Below, in pieces: positions 1 to 14,100 of a stretch of DNA of 64,000 nt (position 1 is the first letter of the stretch; every line of letters starts with the position of its first letter). The notes under the pieces were generated by a model. That model was not told where the DNA came from. It saw nothing but the letters and a program-made list of their open reading frames with translations, and searched no databases. Origin of the DNA: Drosophila pseudoobscura (Eukaryota > Arthropoda > Insecta > Diptera > Drosophilidae); the NCBI RefSeq assembly GCF_009870125.1, contig NC_046679.1:9486001-9550000 (forward strand). Direction: 5' to 3'. The position numbers and the translations under genes were made by a program.

Positions 1-1263
1 AATTTCGGTTCAATAAACATTGTGCCCAGTAGGGATTGGTGTAGTAAATACCTGGCACACCCCCAGTCCAGTCCACTCTCTCCCTTTGGCGTTTACATAA
101 TCAATATTATTATAATATTGCCCACAAAATCATTATCGCAACAGTGCAAGGGAAAAAATCAGTCCGGTTTAATTAAAGCGGCGCTAAATGAATAGATAGT
201 TACGGAAACATGGCAAAGGGAAGGGGATTGTGGTCCAATGTGGGCTGAGTAGCGCCGGAGGGAGCTGATCTGTAATCAGGTCAACAACTGCCCGGTAATT
301 TGAAATGTGCATTAAGTCGCACGTCGGGGAATACGGATAACAAACGGAGAGCCTGCTAAGGATACGGATACACACAGAGACGCAGATACAGATATAGAAA
401 CGCTTACAGATACAGATACACAACAGATACAGATATATTTTCAATTGCAGAATGGCCGAAGAGTTGTTATTTATTTACTTTGCTCTTTGCTTTTTGCTTT
501 TTTGTTTATCGACACGACTCCGAGGAATTCAACGAGCACTGATGAATCGCCGGACGTACGTATACGAATAAAAAATTCAGGAACGGAAATGAAAATTCAT
601 GAGAATAAAAATCTAATCAGAAAAAACACGAGACAAAGGGGACACTCGCAGAGCCATCGGAAGACAAGACGCAGCAGGACGCCGAAGACGGCGAAATAGA
701 AGCAGGAAAATAAGTTGAAAGGCACTTTTTGCGCTTGAGTGCTCTTGCAAAGAGTGTCGCATGCCACCGGAAACGGAAATTCACAGCCGGCCCAGGACTC
801 TCTCGGGCACTGGCTACTTACCCTGCCGGACGGATGGGACTTGGACTGCCTCCTCCTAGCCAATGCTGGACACAGTCCCATGTCAATAGTCAGCGCACAG
901 AGCGACAGAGCGACAGAACGACAGCAAGAGAAATACAACAGAAAAAAGTGTTGTCAAAGGCAGAAATGCAAATTCTAAGAAATTGAAACGAGTCGCAATA
1001 TTTTTAAAAGCAGAAACTCTTTGTGTAAAATATACAAAGCCTCTTGCAGCAACCTCCGAATCAGAAGCATCCTCATTCAGGGCATGATTATAATTTCCTT
1101 TGGAGGGCACTCATTGGCCATGCATGCTAATAATTTGCATAAAATATGCATGTAATTACTCAGGCATTATTTGCATGTCAAATTAAAAAGAATTACTCGA
1201 GAGGGAGTCATACGCTGAAGGACAATTATGGCGTTAATTACATGACAAGGACGAGGCTAGCTG

Positions 1264-1312
1264 TCTCCACGCCACGCCACGCCAGGCCAGGCCAGGCCAG
1301 GCCAGGACAGAA
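1264..1312. repeat. short GCCAG minisatellite
   Basis: A run of about eight 5-bp units, first GCCAC and then GCCAG, followed by a degenerate unit. It is a simple tandem repeat with no coding role visible. Confidence 0.8.
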
Positions 1313-2957
1313 TAGACCACACCATCCAATATAATATTGACAATTTGTGCCTTCAAATCAAAGACGTTGTGCACAGTTGCATTGAAGTCCAGGCTGCGTA
1401 AGACGTGGCTCTGATTTGCATAAATTGATGTGCGGTTAACGCATTGCAGGTTGCACTAGCAGACTGCAGCTTATTAATGCAGTGTTCGTTGTCAGGTTTT
1501 AATTAGTCTAATTAAACGTTCTGCTGGCAGGAGCATCAGAACACCATAGGCAAGAGGCCGGGTGCCGGAGCACAGGTGTCAATCTGCACAAATTGCGTAG
1601 ACAACTGGAAAAGATTGAGTGGCAGGGCTTGATAAAGGGATGGAAATCATTAATAATGATTGTATTGTATATTTTCCACGATTTAAATACCGTGAAAAAT
1701 ATAAATTTTAGTCAGCTTTAAACTCGTAAAGTTTACATAAAGTATATCCAAATCTAAGCTTTAAATGCGGTGTGTCTTGCTAAGCCTATACTTTATGGCT
1801 GTGCCATTAATGATAACACCGTTTTCTTTCGCTTGCCATCAGGAAGCGTAAGGCGGGAAGCAGGATGCTGGGGCACGAAGGCAAACTGTCAATTGGCTTC
1901 AATCAAATCAGTGCATTAAAATCGCATTAATGCTGCCAGCGCAATAGCAACATCAGCAGCAATTTTATCAAATCTATGAAGATTGTCAGTCGGTCTGGCA
2001 TGACGAAACTATTTTTCACACGACTAAGCAAAGCGGGCCAAGAGCGGCGCGCCCCACGCAAGTTGATGCAATGGGGCGTTAACGATAAAATGATTAGCTG
2101 CCACTGCCACCCCAACGCGGCGCACTCGAAGCGCTCCAGGATGCAGTGTGGGTGGCAGGGCGAAGATAAGTTGTTAAGTAGTTGGGCGTTCGCATGCCCC
2201 GCGCATAGCAAAAAACAAATGAAACTTAATGAACTTTGCCAGTGGCGGGCGGGTGGTGCTTGGTGCGTGTAGGAGGTTGAAGCTGAAAGGATGGTGGCAT
2301 GTGGCATGTGTCTATGTGTGCTGGGAAAACAACATTGACGCCAGCGAAATTTATCCGAACAAATGGCAGGCACTTTGCAGTGCGAGAGCGGAATCGTGGC
2401 AAGTCTGCCATCGCAGCACATAAGCTTCATCTAGTAAATTGATGCATGCACTCGACCCCGCTCGGCGCAGTGCAGCGCATGGGGCACAGCACTCGTAATG
2501 GCTGCAATAACCGCAGCCGAATAAAATTCAATCTGTGAAATGCTCTCTTCGCTTGCATTTTATGCTGACAATCTGCAAACATAAGTGCTTCGAAGCAACC
2601 AGTCTGAGCATCAGCATCAGCATCGGCATCAGCCTTAGCCACAGTCACAGGCTCCGCCACAGCATCAAGTTAAAAAGCACTCAGCGAGGAGCGAGAGGCA
2701 GGAGCAGAGGCGGCGTATCGTATGTAACTCCGGAAATGGCAAAAGACATGGTCCCAGCATCCAGAATGCAGCAAGCAGCAAGCAGCATGCAGCATCCAAC
2801 CATCCACCGACAGCCACCAGCAGCACCAACAACCAGCGCCATTTGCGCCCTGCACTGCATCAGCATCAGCGCATTATTGGATGATTTATTGACGTCGATA
2901 TGCTTAGTTGAGCAGCATGCAGGCAGCCATTTTTAGAGTGTCTGCATGCGTGCCCCG

Positions 2958-3053
2958 CACACAGTCACACACACACATACACACACAGCACACTCATTCG
3001 GACACAGTTACCGACACACACAAACACGTAGATACACTCGTGCTCGCACACAC
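2958..3053. repeat. interrupted (CA)n microsatellite
   Basis: Several CA runs separated by short non-repeat stretches. Similar CA-rich tracts occur near 13485-13545 and 41919-41942. These are ordinary Drosophila dinucleotide repeats. Confidence 0.8.
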
Positions 3054-6000
3054 ATGACTCTACATTAGCCTCATTAGGCGGATGCATCGGCGGCACCAGG
3101 GCATACAACTACAACGACGCTATCTTTCACTGTAACGTTTTTCTTTCTTTCCTTTTTTTTTACAATGTTTTTGGATTTTTCGGCTCTGTCTCATCGTGAA
3201 CATATGGGTTTAATGTTCGATTGGAACATGTCACATTAAAGATTGGGCACGCGCCTCATCCAAAATTGCATTTGCCTGCAGGGGCAGAACCATCGAACTG
3301 TGCATACAATTTTTGGCTACGCTACGGGGCGGCGATAACGCTCATATGCAAACACTAATGCCTTTGGAGGGTAATGGTAGTAATGCTGTGAAGGCGACGC
3401 CGTTGCCAGCATAAACTAATTGCATGCGAGATAGGGAGAAGAAATTGGTTTGTCCCCTGGGGGCCCGGCCAACCGATGATCAATGAGCGGGGTAGCCGTA
3501 GTTCCCCGAGGCAGTGCAATCGATTGCTTTATGCACGTCGAATGTTTGCGTCTTGCAAAGCCATAGAAAATACATTTCCCAGATGCTCTGGCTGGCGGCG
3601 GCTGCAGGACGACAACACATACACACACATCCGCCTTCCAAATATTTGCTTCCGTCAAATCAACAAATTCATACATTTTTGATGGCATTGCAAATGGGGC
3701 TCTGTGGCCCCGCACTCCCCATGTATGTGCTGTCAGCAAATTTCATTTCTTATTGTCAATTGAGGAGTGATATGCTTTTAGCCATATGCAACAAACGGAA
3801 ATGCACACTTGCGATTTTGTAGCGGATGTTGTCGCCAGAGAGGAAGTGGCTGGCTGTGGAAGGCGGCGAGAATTCGTTGCCATTATTTATGCAACATTCA
3901 ATTGAGAGCAGCCTGGATTTTGCACTTCTTCGATGCACTCCAGCAACGCGTTCTATATATATGTACATCGAATTTTTCGTTGGGTTCTAAAGCACTAATG
4001 AACAAAAGCGCATCAGCAAGTTGGCTGATGGCTATGATTGCCATTATTATTATATGACGGAACAAAAGCGTTATGCAACGAACCAATTTGCAGCTCATTG
4101 TTCGGACCAGCCTCAGAGCCAGCTTGTATAATTGCCGGGCAAATTAAATAACTCAATTTGCCTTCAGCTGGTCAATGGATTGGATTTGTGTTTTATTTAA
4201 ATGCAATTCTGTTACTTCCACAAAAGCGAAACGGAAAGAGAGAGCGAAATAAGGTAATAGCAAGGACAGCGACAGGGACAGCCAGCATCAGCCCAGGAAA
4301 AATTGGAAAAAGCACTCTCGCTGATTGCGTTACTTAAGTTGGCCAGAAGAAGAAGGCCAAGTCGGCCCCGACTGACTGCAAGGGCGTCTGATTTATCACC
4401 AGGAACAAAACGTGAGATAGTTGCCGCCAGTCAGCATTGACAGAATCTATATAGAAGTACATATACTAGCCATGCACACCCATGGGTATCCATGGCCCAC
4501 TGGCAAAGACAATCAAAGTTAGCACGTGTCGTAAATACGTTTATAGACGAGTAGGAGTAGGGGTACAAGTAGGAGTAGGAGTATCCAACAAGAACCAGCA
4601 TTTGTATGTGCATATTTATGCGAGACGCAGCACTTAAATAGGTTCACCTTCCACCACCACCCATGCTACAGGTGAAGATGGAGTGTGCCGACAGGGTAAA
4701 GTTTAATTGAAAAATCTTTCTCAAGTGGAGCAACTGTTTCTGAAAGTTTTCTTTCTCTCGAGACCTCTGATTCAGCTGTTCATAAATACTTCTCTTCTAG
4801 TCTACCTTTAAATTTACACTCGGTGTGCGTTGTAGGTATCAGGGCATATCGTATTGGTGTCTAGTATACGACAGAGAGAAGAAAGTTTATTTTTCTACCA
4901 CTTGCACGTATGGTATGTGCAGAATCGTCTGCTATTAGAGTTTAGAAACCTGAAAACCTAAGTGTATAATAATTAATTTTAAGCTTCGGGTATCCCATAG
5001 TCCTATTATCGATAACTTATATAAAATTAAACTTTTAAAAGGGAGAACAACCATACGATTTTGTTCTGTTTTTTTTATGTTCAACACCCTGGGACATAAT
5101 CCCATGCCCTGCTCTGTAGCTATGTACTAAATGTTACCCCATGATGACAGATGTTTTATTCCCACATCGCAACGATTTGTAAAACCAAACACCTTCCCAC
5201 ATACGGAGTGTCCTTGTGGTTGGATGAAGGTCCCGCTGCTCCTGAAGGGTGGAAGACAAATAAAATTGTTCGCTTTTCAAGATTTCATAACGCTTGAATA
5301 AACTCGAATGCCACCATCGACATTGTCGTCTCTTTAGGAACTCGTTAGCATGGCAGGGGGTTGTGTTTTTGCGTTTGTTTTCGGCTCTTGTTAGTTCTAC
5401 GGTTTGATTCATGTGCCGGCTGTTCGGTATGTGGGCTTCCGACTCGTTGTCAGTTCAAATAAAACTCCCCAAAGTTTCCCATAATGAGCCTCAAAGGTCC
5501 CAACACTTCGAGCACAAAAACGCAATTAAACTTGGGCAACCGCTGCCCAGCCAGTGAGGTAAACTTTTCACCAAATTGACAGCTAATTAATTTGCCAATG
5601 AGCTGAGAAAATTAGTCAGAGGTTGGTGCGTAGGCGAGCACCTGCCAAGCTGACTGACTTATTTGCAAATTGGCCTCTTAAGTGTCTCTGGAGGATGCGC
5701 TTTATGACAGTGACAATTGGAGCTAATTAAGCAGGATTATGCAGGGGCCAAGTTGAAAACTGTCTGGGCAGCGCTCTTGAGCGCCTTGGAAAATAAATGA
5801 AATTCGTGAGTTGTTTGCTGAGCATAAATTTCAGCATTAACATGCTCATTGCTCAACAAACAGCAGCCGAGCACGGACATGGACTGAGTAGGGACACGGA
5901 CACGGACACGGATATGGAGAGGGATGAGGAGTGAGGAAACGACTCGTTTTCGCAATTTACGATGCGTCGATTGTAATAAATTAGCCAAAACTTGTTACGC

Positions 6001-9000
6001 AAACGGAAAATGCCAATAAAAATGTGTTGGAAAAACGGAGGCTAATAAATTCTAGATCTCCCTCATCTGGCTAGTCTCAGCTTGGGAGTTTAAAGCTGAG
6101 CAAGGAGATGGAATCCAGTTACCAAAAAAACCAAACAGCAAACACCCAACTGGTTAGCCAGAATCCGAAATACCAATCAGTTTAATTAAAGAAAAAATAT
6201 CCATTCAATTTTATAAGCAGCATGGGGAGAGAAAGGGAGAGGGAGAAGGAGTGGGAGTGGGAGTGGGCAATCACTTAACCAAGTTTTTGGGGCACACATT
6301 GCATTAGTTTTATTTGCACAGCGCTCAAAAACGCATTGCACTTCAGAAGCAAATCAATTGAATTGGCGCAATGTTGCCAGCCAGCCAACTTTGACTGCAG
6401 AAGCAGGATAAAGGTGCAGTAGGAGCAGAATAAGGATCTCATTGTTGCACAAAACTTTAAAAAAACTTTCGAGTGCCCATCCAACTTTACTCCACTCCGT
6501 CTCTCTCGCATCCCATTCAGTTGACTTTGAGTGGCTTTTGGTGTCTTTAATCTACTTCAGCCAGTCAGAGAGTCAGCCAGTCAGTCTGTGAGTCTGCGAG
6601 TCTGTGAGTCGCCGTTGGCGTAGACATAATCATTTTGCATATTCAAGTTCTGGCTCAGTTAATAGGGGAAACTTACGAGCACGAGCACGGGTACGAGTAT
6701 GAGCCACAGTTTACTTTGCCATCAGTTTTACATTGCAGCTTGAATCAGAGTTACTCGTTGCCCTACGTTTATTTGCATTTGAAATGCACTTCTGCCGGCT
6801 CTCAATTTATTTAAAATTTAATGATATTTCTGTTCGCCAGCACTTAACTTCTGATAAGCCATAAAAGTTCTGTCGCCGACAGCCCATAGGAGTACACATC
6901 CTAATCTTCGTCTTTCCAAAGCTTTTCAAAATCATTGATTTCATATTTTTTTGCATTAAGATGTCTTTCCGTGCTTATCTAATGGCCGTGTATGCATGTG
7001 TTCTGGTGCCCGGACTAATGTGCAGAATTTTAAATTTGCTCTTAGCAGTTTGGGGAAATGTTCAATTTAGTTTTCCCTGTCAATCCGTATCGACCCAAAT
7101 AAGTACATACTCGGTTATTAAAAGCCTCACTTCGGGGCTTTTTGAATAAATGCCAGCTTTCGAGTTTGTCAAAGCACCTTTCTGTGCGACTTAAGTTTCA
7201 ATTCATGAAACTAAATCAATCGTAAGGTATTAATTTAAATTGAATATTCAGCAGAGGATTATGAAGCCTTGAAGAAGCACTCTGACGAACAGTAACAATG
7301 CATTCCAGCTGGAGTCTAGTTTGACCTAATAACGAAAGATAGCATGTAATATGTATTATGTATGCATTAATTTCTGCTCTCTGCATATCCGGCAAATCGC
7401 TGTTGAAAGGTTGAACAAATCACGCATACGCAACGATGGCCATCAGCCATGTTGGGGACTCGTAATTAAATGTCGTAACGCACAACAATATCAGCTTTCA
7501 ATACACTCCCTCGTGCACACGGACAAATTGGGTTTTTATTCGGTCCAGTACTAAGCGAATAGCAGTACGAGTACGGGAACAATAGCAGAAACTGCAGCTG
7601 GCAGCAAGTAAATATTTATGAAATTTTCCCAACAAACAAAATCTAACTAAGGCAAATAAATGCCTGGAGGCATAACCGTATTATAAAGTGCAATCGGAGC
7701 CTTTACGCACACACACGCCATGAATAGAACGGGGGTGGGGCTGGAGAAAGATACGGATAGAGGAAGACACGTGCTGCCCCAGAGGACAATGTGACCGATA
7801 TGCAAAAGTTCCGACCACAGCAACGACAAAGTTGAACCGAAGGATGTGATGACATTGTCCTTAGACAGTTACCTGTGATATTTTGTGAAATGCCCAAGGA
7901 AAACAGAGACCCGGCCTGCGACAGCTCCAATATTCAGTGGCGATTGGGTTGGAAAGGACCGGAGCTGGGCAAGAGAGAGGGTCGGCTCGAATCATCTGCA
8001 CATACTCGTATAAACAGGATTATGTGTCTCGGGGGGGTTATGTAAGTAAGCTTCCGTTGTAAATTGATTTTGTAGCAAGCCGGACACACTGTGGGAAAAT
8101 GAAAAGGATTTTATCCACTTATTGTTGCATGGGGCGGCCAGCACGGCCCGGCCACTACCTGAAACTGAAACTACAAGTCTCCGAGCGGACCGATTCGTTT
8201 GCGCAAAAGCTGAATATCAGACGAGTATGCTGCTCGGACCTTAGTTGACTCGAGGGAAACTGCTGCGGAAAAGTGCCTCGATTGAAGGATATACTTATTT
8301 GGGAGAATGCGAAAATATTTTTAATTTTGGCATAGCTCTGATTTGATTGTGTCTGAGTCTGGGGCCAATCGGAACCGAGGGCAAGCGTTTGAGGATTCCA
8401 TGCTTTTCCTGTGCATTTTCATTCTTTCCTTTTTTTGGTACATTCTGCGGACCTTAGACAATTTTTCGATTTGTTCGTTTGACATCTGCTAGATGGCTGA
8501 AAGACGGGTTGTCTCCATTTCTCTGTATCTCGGTCTTCCTCCGGCTCCATCTGTACCCTTCGGTCTGTCTCGCTGTCTATGCTTTTGATATTGATGTCCT
8601 TTGAAGTGTTTTCAATTAGTTTGCATTTCGCTTGTCGCTGTGCCTTCCCAGCCATCCTGTGCTTTATTTCTGTGTAGTCGAGGACAGCTGGCTGGGGACA
8701 TATTAATAAAAGAACGAATACTAAAGGAATGCTCTGCTGGCATTTCCTGTGCCCCACCAGATGACCGTCGGTTCAATTAGCAGTCTACTCTGGCTAAGTC
8801 GTGTCCGCCCGGGACTTGTCAGCTTTGCCTTTGCCCCAAATGAGTTTCAAAGGCAAAAGGGGAGGAAGCTGCAGCTTCAGCAACTAAAGGACCCTGCCTG
8901 GACATGTGTCCCCAATTGGCGCTCATTCGGATTAGCTGCTTTCTGCCATCTCGATCTCCCTTGCGCCTGCCTGGCTGCCTGGCTGCCCGCCTGCATCCTT

Positions 9001-10767
9001 CTCCATGTATATTTCGCATACGAAAACTGTGAACAGGTGGCAGGTGACAAACATTTACGTAACCTGCTCTTCTTTTCGCCTTTCAGAGGGCCATAAATAT
9101 TTGCGCTGGCTAATTCAGTGAGCATCTGTGTCGGGCTGATCTTTGCCATTGTTGCTGCATAAATTTAGTGAGTCGTGAATGGGCTCTGACCTCTCTCGAG
9201 GCCCGCTCTCCTCTCCTCTCCACCCGGCCATCAACATAATTTACTTGGACTTCCGCTTTGGCTCACTCTCCCGCACTGTACATATTTTATGCCTTTTATC
9301 ATAATTTATGCGTTGATACTGCAAATGCATAAAATTAAATTCAATTCGAACGCACACCCATGCTCCACCTCCCCTCCCCAACCTCTTTCTATTGCATCTA
9401 TTGTGTTTGCCGGACACACAGCCTGCTCAATGCATTCAAATTTGATTTAATGTAATGCCCACTCCGGTCACGCCCCTTTTACTGACCCTAGTCGGGCTGG
9501 ACTGGACGGCACTGTACCATTTTTAGCTTAGTGCAAATGACGGCACACAATTTACATAAATTGCGTTTAATGTATGTACGCTGGATATGGAGTTGGATAT
9601 GAATATTCCGGTCAGAGCCGGCAATGCAAAATGAGCTCGTACGTGGCTGATTGGATAATTGCCGGTAATCAGCACCAAACTGTTTTCCAACCGATACGAA
9701 ATTCTGCCAGTTCGAATACAATAAATAAAATGTAGCTAATACATATTTTCAAATGAGATAAATTACATTTATATGGTATCTGCATGAATAACTCTAATGA
9801 TATTTTCTTCGGAAATGACTCTAAAATGTTGAACTTGACTTCGTATTATAGTTGTATTCTAAGAGTCCCTTGAATAAAAAAATTTTTAAAGTATCCTTTC
9901 GTCGCTCTCTTACCATATATATATCTTTTAATGTCTTTATATCCCAACAAAAACGAAATTATTTAATTAAGTAGCGAGCATCTCTCCCTATTTCGCTTCT
10001 AGTTCTATTATCCCTCCCTTTGGCCGTCATTCCTCTGCTGCCCATTTTATTGAATTCGTTCGTGCAATAAAAATTTATTTGCAGCTTCCCCCACGCCTTG
10101 ACTTACCAATCCAATCCTGCTCGGTCCACGTAGACTGGACGGACGACTATAAAAAACTTGCAGAATGAGAAAAAGGAAATCGTGGAATGAGGATGAAAGC
10201 TGATGATTTTATCACAGCCAGCAGTTTTTCAGCTTGATCTGTGGCAATGGTCTTTTATTCAATTTGCGCGCCTCATTCAAATTGTTTGCAATGGAAAAGA
10301 AAGAATGAAAGAAACGGAAAAGTTTTGACCGCCTTTTGAACTTTTTGGCCTGGCAGCCGATGTGTTATTGAGTCGGTAAATCGCCAGGCAGTAGCCGGTA
10401 CCCAGTAGCCAGTAAAACCCCAACAGCCAGCTGCTTTAATTTTAATTTAAACGGAGTCGATAAATGTGGACCCAAAAAAGCTGAGCAAAGCACACAGCGA
10501 GGCGCCACGGGGCGCATAAAGAGCGGCATTAATTTGACAGGCAACGTCTGGATGCATGCATGTGTGCGAGGGCGAAAGGGGTGAGAAACTGTTGCTCTGC
10601 GGCACAAAAAAAAGAAAAAAATCTCATGAGTAACTTAACGCTTCGTGTGGCACCAGCGTGTGGGAAGCAAGTGATTTCTGATTCCCCAAAGATGGCCACA
10701 GGCTCAAGTCGAGAAGATGGCTTTGCCAGCGAAATTTGATATTGAAAAGCGCTTATGGATTTTCCTT

Positions 10768-10790
10768 TCAGTTGACAGCACAAAATTTAC
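10768..10790 (+). promoter_or_regulatory. candidate TATA-less promoter of the 10.8-kb gene
   Basis: A perfect Drosophila initiator TCAGTT (A+1 at about 10770) lies 52 bp before the ATG. No TATA box is visible near -30 and no DPE at +28. A CAAAATT element (matching CNAAATT) follows at about +12. Initiator-only promoters with ACA and CNAAATT elements have been described for testis-specific Drosophila genes. The link to this gene is inference from position. Confidence 0.4.
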
Positions 10791-10821
10791 GTTTATTTTA
10801 TCAGAATAACACAATTCCGGC

Positions 10822-11112
10822 ATGGCTCTCATATACTACGATCGCAGCATCAATAGTCCTCTCGAACTCATCCTAGCTGGGCTCCGGGAGAGTTCCCAGG
10901 CCACCTCCTTGCAGGAACTGGGTGCATTTGTTGCCACCAAGACCAGCTTTCCCGCCGAAGTCTGCTACAAGATCATACGAGAGGCCCTCAAGGAGGGCAT
11001 GGCATGCAAGACCATAGGACAAGTGGGCGAGCTCTACTACGCCGTGCCGCCCAAGCCTTGCCGGCTCCCGGCACGGTCCAAACCAAAGCCGGTGGCAGAC
11101 TGCGATAATTAA
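10822..11112 (+). CDS. small winged-helix (histone H1/H5-like) protein
   Basis: Single-exon ORF of 96 residues with clean Drosophila codon use and an ATTAAA-type poly(A) signal about 55-65 bp downstream. I do not recognise the gene. Residues 13-75 follow the secondary-structure pattern of the linker-histone globular domain. A first helix (LELILAGLRE, 14-23) and a second (LQELGAFVATKT, 30-41) are followed by a recognition-type helix with the H1-like string IIREALKEGM (51-60). A beta hairpin ends in LYYAV (71-75), where H1 has the V-x-G...F-K-L strand. The tail (76-92) is short, Pro-rich and basic. There is no signal peptide. The domain call is a pattern match, not a database hit; another winged-helix family is possible. 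With the initiator-only promoter, a testis chromatin role is conceivable but unproven. Confidence 0.6.
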   Translation: MALIYYDRSINSPLELILAGLRESSQATSLQELGAFVATKTSFPAEVCYKIIREALKEGMACKTIGQVGELYYAVPPKPCRLPARSKPKPVADCDN

Positions 11113-14100
11113 TTCATAATGCGCAGAGTATCCGCTCAAGTGGGCCAGAAGTGCAGAGCAAACACTTTATTAAAATTAAAATTTATCTAAATTGCGACAG
11201 CCAGCTATTCTCTCCGCAAAGTACTTAAACAACTTCGTCGGGTTTGTCGGGCTGTCTGACAATGACGAAAGGGTGGCTTCCACAAAGACTGAGACTGCAT
11301 CCCTCTTGTGTTACTCACTCCTTGGGTCTGCCTGCCAGTCAGCAGCGTCTTGTGTATTTCAAACGTCAGTCTTGCCGTTGAAGCGCGTGGAAATTGAAAG
11401 CTCCACTTTCTTTGTCTCAGCCAGGTGCAAAACTCCCAGAGATGCATGCGCCCATGGGAAAGCCAGGGCGGGATCTTTACATTTTCAATGTGTCACTTTG
11501 ATTTATTATTTTCGACAGTCCTCCCCACAGACACCCACTTGCCGTGCGCTTAGGGAGCACACTCTGCCCCACTGGAGTCATGGGAGCATAAGCATCCGCA
11601 GCCGCATCCGCAGCCGTATCTCCAACCACATCCGTGTGTAACTGTGTGCGGTTGGCCAGGGAGGACGCAACTCGTGCACAATTTTTAATTTCCTTTGAAT
11701 TTTTTACACGCCCCTGCCACTTTCCGTTCTTATCTCATTTATTTATTTTACAATTAGACAAAGTGAAGTGCACTTCCAGAGAGCCGGAGAGAACAGCTGC
11801 AGTTGCCCTGGCCGGGGTTGCAGTAGCACAGCACAGCACAGCCATCTGCATGTCCGCGTCCATGTCCATGTCCTGTGATGGCAGCACGCCAGCAAGACTG
11901 CTCGGATGGGATGGCCTTGTGGCTGCTTTAAATCAAAAGCTTATGGTTGAAAATGCTTAAAATTAACATTAAGGCCTAAGTATGCCATTGGCATGGGCAT
12001 AGGCTCAGGCGCACAGATACGAGATACTTTCCTGTCGAGGTTGAGCAGGCAGGAAAGCAATAATCATAAAAGTAGCCCGCATGCTCGGTCGCCCTGCCTC
12101 TGCTTCGGCTCCCCAATTTCACCCACCTTTGGCTCAAAGTTTTCACATCGACAGAGAATGTTGCGCCGCCAAAAACGAAACAAATGGCAAATGGCCTGGT
12201 AGAAGAAACACTTAAGCACAAGGTAAGTGAAAACTCAAATAAAAAAGGAACAAAAACACCAAAAAGAAAGCAAGGAACAGAATACGAAAGTCAATATTCC
12301 GACAATAAGATACCCTGATCAAATTTTCTTTATACCAAACCAGACTTACATTCACATTCTCCTGCAGGATGTATTTGTATTAAAAAGTACAGAAACATGC
12401 ACATAGTCCTTTGGGCTTGTCTTGGGTGCCCCATTTGAAGAACAATCTACTCAAACAATATACCCTTCTACTCCACGAGTACGGGGTATGTATAGAAAGA
12501 GGAAAACTTTTACAATGCGCAAGCGGAGAAAGACGCGACTCAATGGTGTTGTGGCTGCCCCAACTCTCTTGAAGGCCAGCTATTTTCGGCCAGCTGACAG
12601 TAGCGGAAACTCCAGGCTCATCGGATTCAATATCCCGTCAGTAGAGGCTTGCTTTAAAGCAACTTTACCGAGCTGCACTGGGCTGCTGTGCTACTTTAAT
12701 TCCGATTTCTCTGGTTGGTTGTTGTCTCTGACGCTCTACTTGCTGCGCCTCGGGGCTGTGCAATGGTTTATTATTGTGGCGTCAGCTCTTTGAAGTGCTT
12801 TGGCCAGCATAAATTGTGATTGCAAAGGGCCGACGGGGAACGGCTTGACACTTATTACTGCCTGGCTGGGGCTGGACTTGATGCTTTAGGGATGGTGTTG
12901 TGTGGTGTATAAAGTCTGGTTCGTTACTATCCAGGATCAGCCGTTTGGCAGTTCGATTTTGAAGCTGTGTATGTCTAATTGCGATTTCAGGTTCACTGGT
13001 AGCATCTCGACTTTAAGTCTCCAGCTATGTGACCTAAAACAAGAGGCGACGACTCTCTGAACATCTGAACATCTGAACAGCAGCAAAAAAAGAGAAGCCA
13101 AGCTCTACGGCAAGCTGCAAGTTTTCATTGCATTAGCCTGGTCGGGCAAAGTTGAAATGTCAACGCAAAGTCACACAGATACACACAAGCGCCAAGGCAG
13201 AGATTCATCGAGACACCCAGACACCCACTGACCATCCGGAGTCGAAAAATTTTTGAAATGCGACCCAATTTTGTCGTATCGCAACATGGCAGAGTTCGAC
13301 ACATTTCCGCACATAGCCAAAGAAGGTGGTACGGTCGGGTGTGCTGGCTGACATTTTGTCGAGCTATGCATTTTGGACATGTGCATGTCAGTGCATTCTC
13401 TCGTTCTGCGCACCCCTTCTAGTGGCCCAGTTAAGCCATCCACCCATCCAGCCATCCAGACATCCAGCGCTCACCGTCAGTTCAATTTATGTCACACGGG
13501 CACACACCACACACATCCACACACCATACACACACCCACAGTCGTGTGTTTGGTCTTGCTAATTAACAAACGTTTGGTCTAATTCCGAGCCTTGGCCGCT
13601 TTTCGGCGTTCAGTTGACTAATTACACTGTGACTAACGTAATCAAGTGAGATGACAGGTCAGTTCATCAGCGGAGAGTAAATCGCTTTATTTAATTTCCG
13701 ACTCAATATGTAAATAGTACTTAACAATTGAAAAGGTAAACGTGGGATAACACACATAAAAAATAAAACACAAAACCCGCTAAAATGATTTTGTTTAATT
13801 GCAATGCCACAATTCGTTGATTTTATGGCTGTTTAAAATGTTTTTGCCATCGTTCCTCCCCGCTGGCTATTTGAGTCGTACTGATTTCCATTTCAATATT
13901 TATTAACAAGCATTCCAGCAAAGAGTTATCCGCGTTACAATGAATCGAGTACCATAAATATATTTTGAAATTATTTCAATGGCCAATAGGAAACTCTGTG
14001 GCCAGGAGGCCAATGGATCCGCATGAGTGTAGGGCTAAAAAAATGATGGAAAAATTTCAAATAATTGCAGCGTTTAAACGAACATCAGTATAAATTATGC

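Larger units (their letters stand above)
1..10760. other. gene-poor region, no supported gene
   Basis: I see no convincing coding region here on either strand. Open frames are short, usually lack a proper ATG, or follow CA, GACA and similar simple repeats. The sequence is rich in homeodomain-like TAATTA cores and in blocks of short purine or pyrimidine repeats, as expected for Drosophila intergenic or intronic regulatory DNA. A stretch near 890-1000 reads like a 5' untranslated leader (GACAGA-type repeats followed by A-rich sequence), but I could not tie it to an open frame. Confidence 0.6.

Noticed and set aside
8419-8757. Minus-strand frame that reads like a secreted protein (hydrophobic start followed by a charged tail)
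   Set aside because: The frame begins at GTG, not ATG, so the apparent signal peptide has no start codon; no promoter or poly(A) signal supports it.
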